Assembly (NCBI GenBank): GCA_035627675.1
Contig: DASPLH010000189.1
Coordinates: 1-5,527 of the forward strand
Direction: 5' to 3'
DNA length: 5,527 bases
Source: DASPLH01 sp035627675
GTDB lineage: Bacteria; Acidobacteriota; Terriglobia; Terriglobales; Acidobacteriaceae
Below, piece after piece: positions 1-4,977 of the stretch. The notes under the pieces were generated by a model that was not told the origin of the DNA, ran no database searches, and worked only from the letters and a program-made list of their open reading frames with translations. The translations under genes and the position numbers were made by a program. The first letter of the stretch is position 1. Every line of letters begins with the position of its first letter.

Positions 1-581
1 CGGGCCTGTTCCATGGCCACGCCGAACTTGTGTTCCCGCAAGCCGGTGGTGATGTAGGGATGCGTTTCAGCCTTGACGTCGGGATTGACCCGCAGCGCAA
101 TGCGCGCGGTCTTTTTCAGCCGGGCGGCGCGAGCGGCGAGCAGCAGCAGTTCCGCCTCGCTCTCGACGTTGAACATCAGGATGCCGGCCTTGAGCGCGAG
201 GTCCATCTCGGCGGCCGTCTTGCCCACGCCGGAGAAGACCACGCGGCGCGCGGCCCTGCGTGAAACGCGCAGCACGCGTTCCAGCTCTCCGCCGGAAACG
301 ACATCAAACCCGCAGCCGAGGCGGTCGAGGAAGCGGAGGATCGAAAGGTTGGAGTTCGCCTTCACGGAGTAGCAAAGCGTGTGCGGGTGCCGGGCAAAGG
401 CGCTTCCGAAGGCTTCGACGCGCTCGCGAATCGCGCTCGCCGAGTACACGTAGAGCGGGGTGCCGAAGCGCTCGGCCAAATGCGGCAACGGCACGGAGTC
501 GCAGTGGAGGACCCGAGTGCTTCGGTTCGCTTTGTAGGAGAATCCAGGGGGCCGGGCGGCAGGGTTGAGACGCTTCTTCAA
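1..581 (-). CDS. lysA: Diaminopimelate decarboxylase, N-terminal part (3' end beyond left edge)
   Basis: Catalyses the last step of lysine synthesis, PLP-dependent decarboxylation of meso-2,6-diaminopimelate to L-lysine, in the cytoplasm. The 193 visible residues match the alanine-racemase-fold barrel of fold-type III decarboxylases. 'TPLYVYS' lies at about 41-47. 'YSVKAN' at 71-76 holds the likely PLP Schiff-base lysine K74. 'GFDVVSGGEL' is at 91-100, 'VFSGVGKT' at 115-122, 'FNVESEAEL' at 137-145, and 'RVNPDV' plus 'HPYITTG' lie near 164-180. Family members are about 410-430 residues, so a little under half is here; the C-terminal domain with the other half of the active site lies off the left edge. 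The start is the least certain part: I chose TTG at 579-581, with AAAGGA (594-599) 12 bases upstream and only 8 bases after the phosphatase stop, which implies one transcript and possibly coupled translation. The product call is secure; the exact start is inferred. Confidence 0.95.
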   Translation of the reverse strand, partial: MKKRLNPAARPPGFSYKANRSTRVLHCDSVPLPHLAERFGTPLYVYSASAIRERVEAFGSAFARHPHTLCYSVKANSNLSILRFLDRLGCGFDVVSGGELERVLRVSRRAARRVVFSGVGKTAAEMDLALKAGILMFNVESEAELLLLAARAARLKKTARIALRVNPDVKAETHPYITTGLREHKFGVAMEQA

Positions 582-589
582 CGAGGTGA

Positions 590-2386
590 TCAGTCCTTTA
601 CGCGAATGGCGACGACCGTCTGGTCGTCGAATGCTTCAACGGTTCCGACGAAACGGTTCACCGCTTCAAAAATCTCGGTCACGATCTCGTCGGCCGTGCG
701 GGAGCAGTTACGCTCGATGACCTGCTTCAGGCGGTCGCGTCCGAAGAGTTCGCCTTCGCTGTCGCGCGCGTCGAGGATCCCGTCGCTGAAGAACACGAAC
801 ACGTCGCCGGGATGCGCATGGAAGGTGAACTCGTCATACTCGGCGCCAGGGAAGAGCCCGAGAGGAAGTCCGGTGGCCTCGATGCGTTCCACGGCTCCGT
901 TGTGGCAGTAGAGCGGCCGGGGCAGGCCACTGTTGGCAATCCGAAGCGTGTAATCGGTGTCGTCCCAGATGGCGTAGATCATCGAAACGAACTGCGCTTC
1001 GATGGGCCGCTCGAGCAGCGATGCGTTGATCGCCTGTAACATCTCAAAGCTGCCGGGAGACTTCGGCGCGTGAGAGCGGACGATGCCGCTCACCAGAGCC
1101 GCGTAGATCGCCGCCGGAGCGCCCTTGCCGCTGACATCTCCGATTGCAATGGCCGTCTTGGATGTGCCGGAGTAGGGAATGAAGTCGTAGAGATCGCCGC
1201 CGATCGCGCGCGCGGGGGTGAACTTCGCCGCGAGTTCCGCGTTCGGCAGCACGGGACAACAGTGCGGCAGCAGGCGGTATTGCAACTCGTGGGCAAGTGC
1301 CAGGTCCTGTTCGAGGCGCTTTTCCTGCTGCGCGATCTTCTCGTAGAGACGCGCGTTCTCGACGGCGATAGCCACTTGGGCGGCCAGCGTGCTCAGGGTC
1401 CGCATGTGCTCTTCCGTGAAGTAGTTCCGCTTGGTGTGCTCGACGTCGAGGATGCCGATCACCTTGTCTTTGTAAACCAGCGGCACTACGAGTTCGGACC
1501 TCGTCTCGGGATTCAACTCGAGGTAGCGCCTATCCTTGGTGACGTCGCGGGCGAGCACGGGCTGGTTGTGCTCCGCAGCGTAGCCGACAAGTCCTTTGCC
1601 CATGGGGATATCGTGTTTCAGCTGAATGCTCTCGTTGAACCGCAGGGAGAAGCGATGCACGAGTTTGCTGCCGGTATCGTCCAGCAGCAGGACCGAGAAC
1701 ATCTGGTAGTCGATGATCCTGAGCAGGGAATCGCCGATGCGTTGCAGCAGCTGGTCGAGATCGAGGATCGACGTGAGGTCGCGGCTGATCTCGTTGAGCA
1801 GTGCGAGCTGTTTTGCCTGGCGCGCAACCCGCGTGTACAGGCGCGCGTTTTCGATGGCGACGGCGACGCGCGACGCGATGAGCGACAGGACGTTCTTGTG
1901 CTCTTCGGTGAAGTAGTTCTTCTGCGGGGCCTCAACATCGATGACGCCGATCAGGCGGTTCTTGGTGATGAGGGGCACCGCCAGCTCCGAGCGGGCCTCG
2001 GCGCCCGAGGAGATGTAGTCGGACGAGGTCGATACGTCGTTGACGAGGATGGCTTCGCGCCGGAGCGCCGCCTGTCCCGTGATGCCCTCGCCCACCTTGA
2101 CCAGTATCCGCTCCGCCACCTCGGGTGGGTGGCCGATCTGGAAGCGGATGCGCATCTCCTGCTTCTTCTCATTGAGCAGGAGGATGGCAAAGATTTCATA
2201 CTCAATGATCCGGTGGACGACCTCGGCGACGCGGCGGAGCAGCGTCTCGAGATCGAGCGTGGCGTTGAGTATGTCTGCGACTTCGAGCAGGAAGGCGTCA
2301 ATCCTGGATTGCGCGGCCGGATGACCCGCAGGGTTCATCTCTGGGCGATCCATCATAGCGGCGGCTGAGGTCCTGTTCTTTCGCAT
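590..2386 (-). CDS. Tandem-GAF PP2C/SpoIIE-type protein serine phosphatase
   Basis: A cytoplasmic signalling phosphatase of the RsbU/SpoIIE class, 598 residues. After a short polar N-terminus come two GAF domains (about 46-183 and 210-348). A helical, coiled-coil-like linker at about 346-372 contains 'ALAHELQYRLLP', the usual lead-in to this catalytic domain. The phosphatase domain runs from about 390 to 596. Metal-binding motifs are all present: GGDLYD (396-401; D398, D401), GDVSGKG (416-422; D417), FSDGILDA (533-540; D535) and FDDQT (586-590; D587/D588), so it should be active. Both GAF domains end in 'NYFTEEH...ENARLY', showing internal duplication. No membrane helix or signal peptide is visible. 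The ATG at 2384-2386 has GGAAG (2393-2397) six bases upstream. Known relatives dephosphorylate anti-sigma-factor antagonists of the STAS type; no such partner, kinase or sigma factor is in this window. The ligand of the GAF domains cannot be read from the sequence. It appears to be the first gene of an operon with lysA. Confidence 0.95.
   Translation of the reverse strand: MRKNRTSAAAMMDRPEMNPAGHPAAQSRIDAFLLEVADILNATLDLETLLRRVAEVVHRIIEYEIFAILLLNEKKQEMRIRFQIGHPPEVAERILVKVGEGITGQAALRREAILVNDVSTSSDYISSGAEARSELAVPLITKNRLIGVIDVEAPQKNYFTEEHKNVLSLIASRVAVAIENARLYTRVARQAKQLALLNEISRDLTSILDLDQLLQRIGDSLLRIIDYQMFSVLLLDDTGSKLVHRFSLRFNESIQLKHDIPMGKGLVGYAAEHNQPVLARDVTKDRRYLELNPETRSELVVPLVYKDKVIGILDVEHTKRNYFTEEHMRTLSTLAAQVAIAVENARLYEKIAQQEKRLEQDLALAHELQYRLLPHCCPVLPNAELAAKFTPARAIGGDLYDFIPYSGTSKTAIAIGDVSGKGAPAAIYAALVSGIVRSHAPKSPGSFEMLQAINASLLERPIEAQFVSMIYAIWDDTDYTLRIANSGLPRPLYCHNGAVERIEATGLPLGLFPGAEYDEFTFHAHPGDVFVFFSDGILDARDSEGELFGRDRLKQVIERNCSRTADEIVTEIFEAVNRFVGTVEAFDDQTVVAIRVKD
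1405..1919. repeat. Internal duplication: two copies of the GAF-domain end
   Basis: Within the phosphatase gene, 1405-1427 and 1897-1919 are identical at 22 of 23 bases and lie 492 bases (164 codons) apart in the same frame. They encode the 'NYFTEEH' region of GAF domains 2 and 1 respectively. The surrounding protein sequence is also alike ('GVIDVE'/'GILDVE', 'VAVAIENARLY'/'VAIAVENARLY'). This points to a tandem domain duplication within the gene rather than a mobile repeat. Confidence 0.85.
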
Positions 2387-2406
2387 TGCGATCTTCCGCA
2401 GGCGTG

Positions 2407-2415
2407 ATTCTAACA
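2407..2415 (-). promoter_or_regulatory. Extended -10 promoter element for the phosphatase-lysA unit
   Basis: On the minus strand the bases read TGTTAGAAT, an extended -10 (TGn) followed by TAGAAT, which is five of six to the sigma70 consensus. No good -35 box is found at 16-18 bases upstream, consistent with an extended -10 promoter. The predicted start of transcription, near 2400, would leave a leader of about 14 bases containing the GGAAG ribosome site at 2393-2397. The match is seen; promoter function is inferred. Confidence 0.45.
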
Positions 2416-2435
2416 GCTACAAGGCACGAAAAATC

Positions 2436-2452
2436 GCAGGGCGAACGCCTGC
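2436..2452. repeat. Short inverted repeat between divergent promoters
   Basis: GCAGG (2436-2440) and CCTGC (2448-2452) form a perfect five-base dyad around a seven-base centre, GCGAACG, that can itself add a CG/CG pair. It lies between the predicted minus-strand -10 and the plus-strand -35. It could be a binding site for a regulator of both directions, or simply chance in GC-rich DNA. Confidence 0.3.
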
Positions 2453-2462
2453 CGGGCCGCAG

Positions 2463-2491
2463 TTGCGAGGCGGCGGGGCGGAAACTAGAAT
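2463..2491 (+). promoter_or_regulatory. Sigma70-like promoter for the rhodanese gene
   Basis: TTGCGA (2463-2468, four of six to TTGACA) and TAGAAT (2486-2491, five of six to TATAAT) are separated by exactly 17 bases. Transcription would start near 2498, giving a leader of about 33 bases that contains AGGAG (2514-2518). The same -10 hexamer occurs in the opposing promoter. The match is seen; activity is inferred. Confidence 0.55.
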
Positions 2492-2530
2492 TGCGGGCGT
2501 TGTCAGTCGAAAGAGGAGAGTGACGATAAC

Positions 2531-2887
2531 GTGGCGCTTCCGCAATTCAAGCAGCTCGTTGATGAGGTAAAGAAAGAAGTTCGGGAGATCGACTGTGCAG
2601 AGCTGGGTCGCATGCGCGCTTCCGGAGAAGATTTCGCGCTGATCGACGTCCGGGAGCCCGAGGACTGGGCTCGCGGAACGATTCCGGGGGCGGCAACGAT
2701 CTCCCGGGGGATGCTGGAACTCAACATTGACCAGGTCACCAGCGATCTCAACAAGAAAATCGTTCTGTATTGCGGAGGCGGAAGCCGCTCCGCCCTGGCC
2801 GCATACTTCTTGCAGCGCATGGGGTTCCGTCACGTGGTGTCGTTGGCGGGCGGCTATGGCGGCTGGAAACAACAACAAGGAAGCTAG
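2531..2887 (+). CDS. Single-domain rhodanese-like sulfurtransferase
   Basis: A 118-residue cytoplasmic protein consisting of one rhodanese domain after an N-terminal charged helix (about 5-18). Family members carry a sulfane sulfur as a cysteine persulfide and pass it to acceptors such as cyanide, thiols or protein cysteines. The substrate-binding 'DVREPEDWARGTIPGA' is at 39-54. The active-site loop CGGGSRS is at 81-87 and fits the CxxGxR pattern, with C81 the expected persulfide residue, so it should be catalytically competent. 'GGYGGW' at 107-112 is the usual C-terminal signature. Length fits GlpE/PspE-like single-domain proteins, but there is no signal peptide. The start is GTG at 2531, the only suitable in-frame start before the domain; AGGAG (2514-2518) is 12 bases away, longer than usual. 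The gene lies 97 bases upstream of the UPF0173 gene with no T-tailed terminator between, so a shared transcript is likely. The physiological acceptor is unknown. Confidence 0.92.
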   Translation: MALPQFKQLVDEVKKEVREIDCAELGRMRASGEDFALIDVREPEDWARGTIPGAATISRGMLELNIDQVTSDLNKKIVLYCGGGSRSALAAYFLQRMGFRHVVSLAGGYGGWKQQQGS

Positions 2888-2920
2888 AACGGACTAGTGG
2901 AAGGCGCATCGGACGACCAG

Positions 2921-2933
2921 CCGGGCTGCCCGG
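2921..2933 (+). repeat. Small GC hairpin in the rhodanese-UPF0173 gap
   Basis: CCGGG (2921-2925) and CCCGG (2929-2933) pair across a three-base loop. No T-run follows, so it does not look like an intrinsic terminator. The 2888-2984 gap otherwise shows only the GAAGG ribosome site (2971-2975) of the next gene. Confidence 0.3.
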
Positions 2934-2984
2934 ACTCACGGGTACAACGGCTCCCAGACGTTCCAGCATCGAAGGCAGGCGATT

Positions 2985-3719
2985 ATGTCCATCCAGGTTA
3001 CGTGGCTTGGCCACTCAACGTTCCGTATCGAGAGTCCCGAGGGTAAGGTATTCCTGGTCGATCCCTGGACGAGGAATAACCCGATGTGTCCCGAGGGCGA
3101 GAAGCAGCAGAAGAAGGTGGACGTGATGCTCTGTAGCCACGGACACTTCGACCACATCGGTGACGCCGTCGGGATCATCCAGCAGCATCAGCCGCAGGTT
3201 GTCGGCATCTTCGAGCTGGCGTCATGGCTGGGCAACAAGGGCGCGAAGAATGTCAGCCCGATGAACAAGGGCGGCACACAGGTGGTCGAGAACGTGGCGA
3301 TCACCATGACGCACGCTGTGCACTCCTGCGGAATCCAGGAGGACGACGGCTCGATCGTTTACGGCGGGGAAGCCTGCGGATACGTCATGCACTTCTCGGA
3401 CGGCCTGCGCGTGTACCACGCGGGCGACACCGCCGTGTTCAGCGATATGAAGCTGATCCGGGAGCTGTACTCGCCGGATGTTGCGATCCTGCCGATCGGC
3501 GATCACTTCACCATGGGGCCGAAAGAAGCCTCCATGGCCTGCCAGTTGCTCAAGCCGAAGGCGGTCATCCCGATGCACTATGGGACGTTCCCGCTGCTCA
3601 AGGGGAGACCCGACGCGTTGCGGCAGACGACCGAAGACCTCGGGATCGAGATCATCACGCTCAAGCCCGGCGAGCGCAGGGAACTGGCGGCCGAGAAGCT
3701 GTCGCCGGTTCTCAAGTAG
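2985..3719 (+). CDS. UPF0173-type metal-dependent hydrolase (metallo-beta-lactamase fold)
   Basis: A 244-residue soluble protein of the UPF0173 group (YtkL-like) of metallo-beta-lactamase-fold hydrolases. The metal-binding set is complete: 'WLGHST' with H10, 'HGHFDH' at 52-57 (H52, H54, D56, H57), 'THAVHS' with H110 and H113, 'YHAGDT' at 144-149 with D148, 'IGDHFTMGP' at 171-179 with H174, and 'PMHYGT' with H198. The early H10 and the late 'MHYGT' are typical of this group rather than of glyoxalase II or true beta-lactamases. Length is close to the family's 225-245 residues. The substrate is not established; the fold implies metal-dependent hydrolysis of a phosphoester, ester or lactone-type bond. 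The ATG at 2985 has GAAGG (2971-2975) nine bases upstream. It follows the rhodanese gene and is closed by a strong terminator, making it the last gene of that unit. Confidence 0.93.
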   Translation: MSIQVTWLGHSTFRIESPEGKVFLVDPWTRNNPMCPEGEKQQKKVDVMLCSHGHFDHIGDAVGIIQQHQPQVVGIFELASWLGNKGAKNVSPMNKGGTQVVENVAITMTHAVHSCGIQEDDGSIVYGGEACGYVMHFSDGLRVYHAGDTAVFSDMKLIRELYSPDVAILPIGDHFTMGPKEASMACQLLKPKAVIPMHYGTFPLLKGRPDALRQTTEDLGIEIITLKPGERRELAAEKLSPVLK

Positions 3720-3741
3720 GCGATCAAAAGTCTCGTCGCGA

Positions 3742-3771
3742 GGCGTGCCGTCAGGCACGCCCGTTCCTTTT
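3742..3771 (+). terminator. Intrinsic terminator after the UPF0173 gene
   Basis: GGCGTGCC (3742-3749), loop GTCA (3750-3753) and GGCACGCC (3754-3761) form a perfect eight-base stem with a four-base loop, followed by the T-rich CGTTCCTTTT (3762-3771). It starts 22 bases after the UPF0173 stop codon. The minus-strand gene ending at 3805 converges on it; on that strand a weaker TTTT run lies about 10 bases beyond the stem (3726-3729 as AAAA), so some bidirectional action is possible. Confidence 0.8.
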
Positions 3772-3804
3772 GTGTCGACCCTTTCCGCCAAACGTCCGCT
3801 CAGG

Positions 3805-4164
3805 TCAAAACCATCGCTGTTGCATTCGGCCCAAGAACTCAGGACTAATCGGATATCCCGAAGCTGACCCGATGACGCTATCGATCCCGCAGTTTGGGCA
3901 TAGAGCTGTCTGACCGTCGTCGACCCACTCGGAAATATGGTTTGGGGTGAATGTTGCGACGCAGTAGAAACAGCCGCATCGCTGGCTGCCCAAGATCGAT
4001 TCCCGATGGTGCATCGAAAACGCATGCGCCGCGACATGCGCCTCCACCGATAGGACGCTCGACAATGCCGTAGCGGCTGGAGAAGGCTGCGTCCGTGTGT
4101 GATCGCGAAACCAGAGGTATATGACGGCTGCTATGCCGGGCACGACTAATAGAACGTTCCACAT
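3805..4164 (-). CDS. Small five-cysteine protein with N-terminal membrane helix (family of unknown function)
   Basis: A 119-residue protein. Residues 2-18 are a hydrophobic helix that probably anchors it in the membrane, followed by a polar linker to about 50. The C-terminal domain begins at 'HHRESILGSQ' and has a CxCx2C cluster (C63, C65, C68) and a Cx2C pair (C89, C92), a layout suggesting a bound metal, probably zinc. The stretch 'EWVDDGQTALCPNCGIDSVI' and the ending 'MQQRWF' resemble a widespread bacterial family often labelled just 'cytoplasmic protein'; its role is unknown to me. As I recall it, that family usually lacks a membrane helix, so the N-terminal extension is unusual. I chose ATG at 4162-4164, with GGAGG (4179-4183) 14 bases upstream; an in-frame TTG at 4192-4194 would fall inside the predicted -10 box. 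A shorter soluble form from a later start is possible. GC is about 54% over 3841-3960, against about 65% over 3601-3660, hinting at separate origin. Confidence 0.75.
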   Translation of the reverse strand: MWNVLLVVPGIAAVIYLWFRDHTRTQPSPAATALSSVLSVEAHVAAHAFSMHHRESILGSQRCGCFYCVATFTPNHISEWVDDGQTALCPNCGIDSVIGSASGYPISPEFLGRMQQRWF

Positions 4165-4193
4165 GGAAACGCTGTCAACCTCCGGAGCAGCCA

Positions 4194-4222
4194 ATCCTAG
4201 GCGAATTGCACAATTGCGACAA
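4194..4222 (-). promoter_or_regulatory. Predicted promoter for the five-cysteine protein
   Basis: On the minus strand TTGTCG (4217-4222) and TAGGAT (4194-4199) are each four of six to the sigma70 consensus, with a 17-base spacer. Transcription would start near 4187, just upstream of the GGAGG ribosome site at 4179-4183 and the ATG at 4164. The spacing supports this start over the upstream TTG. Matches are modest, so this is a tentative call. Confidence 0.4.
4204..4215. promoter_or_regulatory. AATTG-CA-CAATT dyad within the promoter spacer, possible operator
   Basis: A perfect palindrome, AATTGCACAATT, extended outward to a near-palindrome at 4202-4218 with one unpaired base. It sits between the predicted -35 and -10 of the minus-strand promoter. 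This is the position used by MerR-type regulators and by some repressors. Which protein binds it is unknown; the divergent MerR-like gene is the obvious candidate. Confidence 0.4.
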
Positions 4223-4293
4223 GGCGACTCCCGTCTCTTTGACCGAGCAGCACGTACGACGTAATTACTTCCGTTTCTCCCGAATCGAACAAA

Positions 4294-4309
4294 TCACCTT
4301 GACAGGTGA
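4294..4309. promoter_or_regulatory. TCACCT-TGAC-AGGTGA inverted repeat over the -35 box, possible operator
   Basis: TCACCT (4294-4299) and AGGTGA (4304-4309) are perfect six-base arms around TGAC. The centre and inner arms contain the whole TTGACA -35 hexamer of the regulator promoter, so a protein bound here would compete with RNA polymerase. The arms differ from the ATGTTT-type dyads further downstream, suggesting a different binder or a chance match. Confidence 0.4.
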
Positions 4310-4326
4310 CAACTCTCGCCTAAGAT
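4299..4326 (+). promoter_or_regulatory. Sigma70-like promoter of the MerR-like regulator operon
   Basis: A perfect TTGACA (4299-4304) is followed after 16 bases by TAAGAT (4321-4326, four of six). Transcription would begin near 4333, leaving a leader of about 57 bases. The 16-base spacer differs from the long 19-20-base spacers of classical MerR-activated promoters, so activation by DNA untwisting is not expected here; repression through the overlapping dyads is more likely. Confidence 0.55.
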
Positions 4327-4357
4327 GTTTCAAACATTTCCATCGTGAAATGTTTTT
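4325..4357 (+). promoter_or_regulatory. Overlapping inverted repeats at -10/start site with a T-run: operator and/or leader hairpin
   Basis: ATGTTT-C-AAACAT (4325-4337) is a perfect dyad that begins in the -10 box. Its right half is reused in a second, longer dyad, AAACATTTC (4332-4340), a six-base centre CATCGT, and GAAATGTTT (4347-4355), followed by T to 4357. The three half sites share the core ATGTTT/AAACAT. As DNA this looks like a multi-site operator of the downstream regulator. As RNA the second dyad gives a nine-pair AU-rich stem ending in five U, which could act as a weak attenuator. The sequence alone does not decide between them. Confidence 0.55.
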
Positions 4358-4389
4358 AGCCCGCTCCGCGGCGGGTGAGAGGCGGCGAG

Positions 4390-4977
4390 GTGGAGGCCAC
4401 TTACACGTCCAACCAGGTTTTGGAGATGACGGGCATCACGGCCCGCCAGCTTCAGTGGTGGGATGAGCGTGGGATCGTGGTCCCGTCGCGTTCCGGGCAT
4501 CGCCGGCTGTACTCCGCGGAAGACCTGGCTGAGATTGCCGTTATCTGTGAGCTGCGCCGCCGCGGCTTCAGCCTGCAACGCGTGCGCAAGGTGATGCGTT
4601 TCCTGCAGAAGGAAATGGGGCGGCGGCTGGTCGAGACCACTGCCGCGAACTCCGAGATTCACCTGCTGACGGACGGCAAGCACATCTTTCTGGAGGATTC
4701 CGAGCGTGGCGTCATTGACGTCCTGAAGAACTCGCGACAGCCGCTGCTGGCCGTGTGCCTCAGCGACGCAGTCCAGCGAGTGCAGGGCGGTGGCGTCCGC
4801 AAACGTCAGCAGCCGAAGAAGCGCGTGGTGCGCGCATCTGCGAAGCGTGCCAGCCATGCGGGAGTCGATCTTCGTTCGGCGCTGCGCAACAGGAAAGTTT
4901 CCCGGCTCCGTTCCGCCGATTCGAGCAAGGAGAGCGGCGCGGGAGAGGGCAGACCCTGCAACTCGGAGGCTTTATGA
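4390..4977 (+). CDS. MerR-family-like transcriptional regulator with atypical C-terminus
   Basis: A 195-residue DNA-binding protein. The winged helix-turn-helix of the MerR family occupies about 5-75: 'TSNQVLEMTGITARQLQWWDERGI' is the helix-turn-helix, 'SGHRRLYSAEDLAEIAVI' the wing and following helix, and 'LRRRGFSLQRVRKVMRFL' the third helical part. Instead of a long dimerisation coil, residues about 88-132 form a small domain ('HLLTDGKHIFLED', 'VLKNSRQPLLAVCLSDAV') whose role I cannot name. A tail from about 136 to 180 is rich in Lys and Arg and low in complexity. Only one Cys (C123) precedes the tail, so a Cys-based metal sensor of the classical MerR kind is not evident. The GTG at 4390 is chosen because GAGAGG (4377-4382) lies seven bases upstream; the in-frame GTG at 4375 has no ribosome site. 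Its TGA overlaps the next gene's ATG. The dyads upstream suggest autoregulation, and perhaps control of the divergent gene. Confidence 0.9.
   Translation: MEATYTSNQVLEMTGITARQLQWWDERGIVVPSRSGHRRLYSAEDLAEIAVICELRRRGFSLQRVRKVMRFLQKEMGRRLVETTAANSEIHLLTDGKHIFLEDSERGVIDVLKNSRQPLLAVCLSDAVQRVQGGGVRKRQQPKKRVVRASAKRASHAGVDLRSALRNRKVSRLRSADSSKESGAGEGRPCNSEAL

Noticed and set aside
30..911. Plus-strand open frames across 30-911
   Set aside because: Antisense shadows of lysA and of the 3' end of the phosphatase gene; no domain or ribosome site supports them.
1070..2368. Long 432-codon open frame on the plus strand, antisense to the phosphatase gene
   Set aside because: The minus strand encodes a complete phosphatase with intact motifs here. 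The antisense reading has no recognisable domain and is a typical shadow in GC-rich DNA.
3224..3913. 229-codon plus-strand frame starting inside the UPF0173 gene
   Set aside because: Out-of-frame shadow with Arg/His-rich composition, extending through the terminator hairpin and the opposite-strand gene.
3222..4037. 271-codon open frame on the minus strand overlapping the UPF0173 gene and the five-Cys gene
   Set aside because: It runs opposite to a clear UPF0173 protein and out of frame with the five-Cys protein, and it crosses the terminator. Its sequence resembles no family I know.
4254..4268. Short palindromes CGTACG and GTAATTAC
   Set aside because: Too short to distinguish from chance and not placed against a recognisable promoter element.
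4375..4389. Upstream GTG start for the MerR-like regulator at 4375
   Set aside because: No ribosome site precedes it, whereas GTG 4390 has GAGAGG at seven bases and gives the N-terminus expected of the family.
4195..4389. Possible small RNA gene in the dyad-rich intergenic region
   Set aside because: The dyads are better explained as promoter and operator elements. No independent promoter-plus-terminator pair or known RNA fold is visible.
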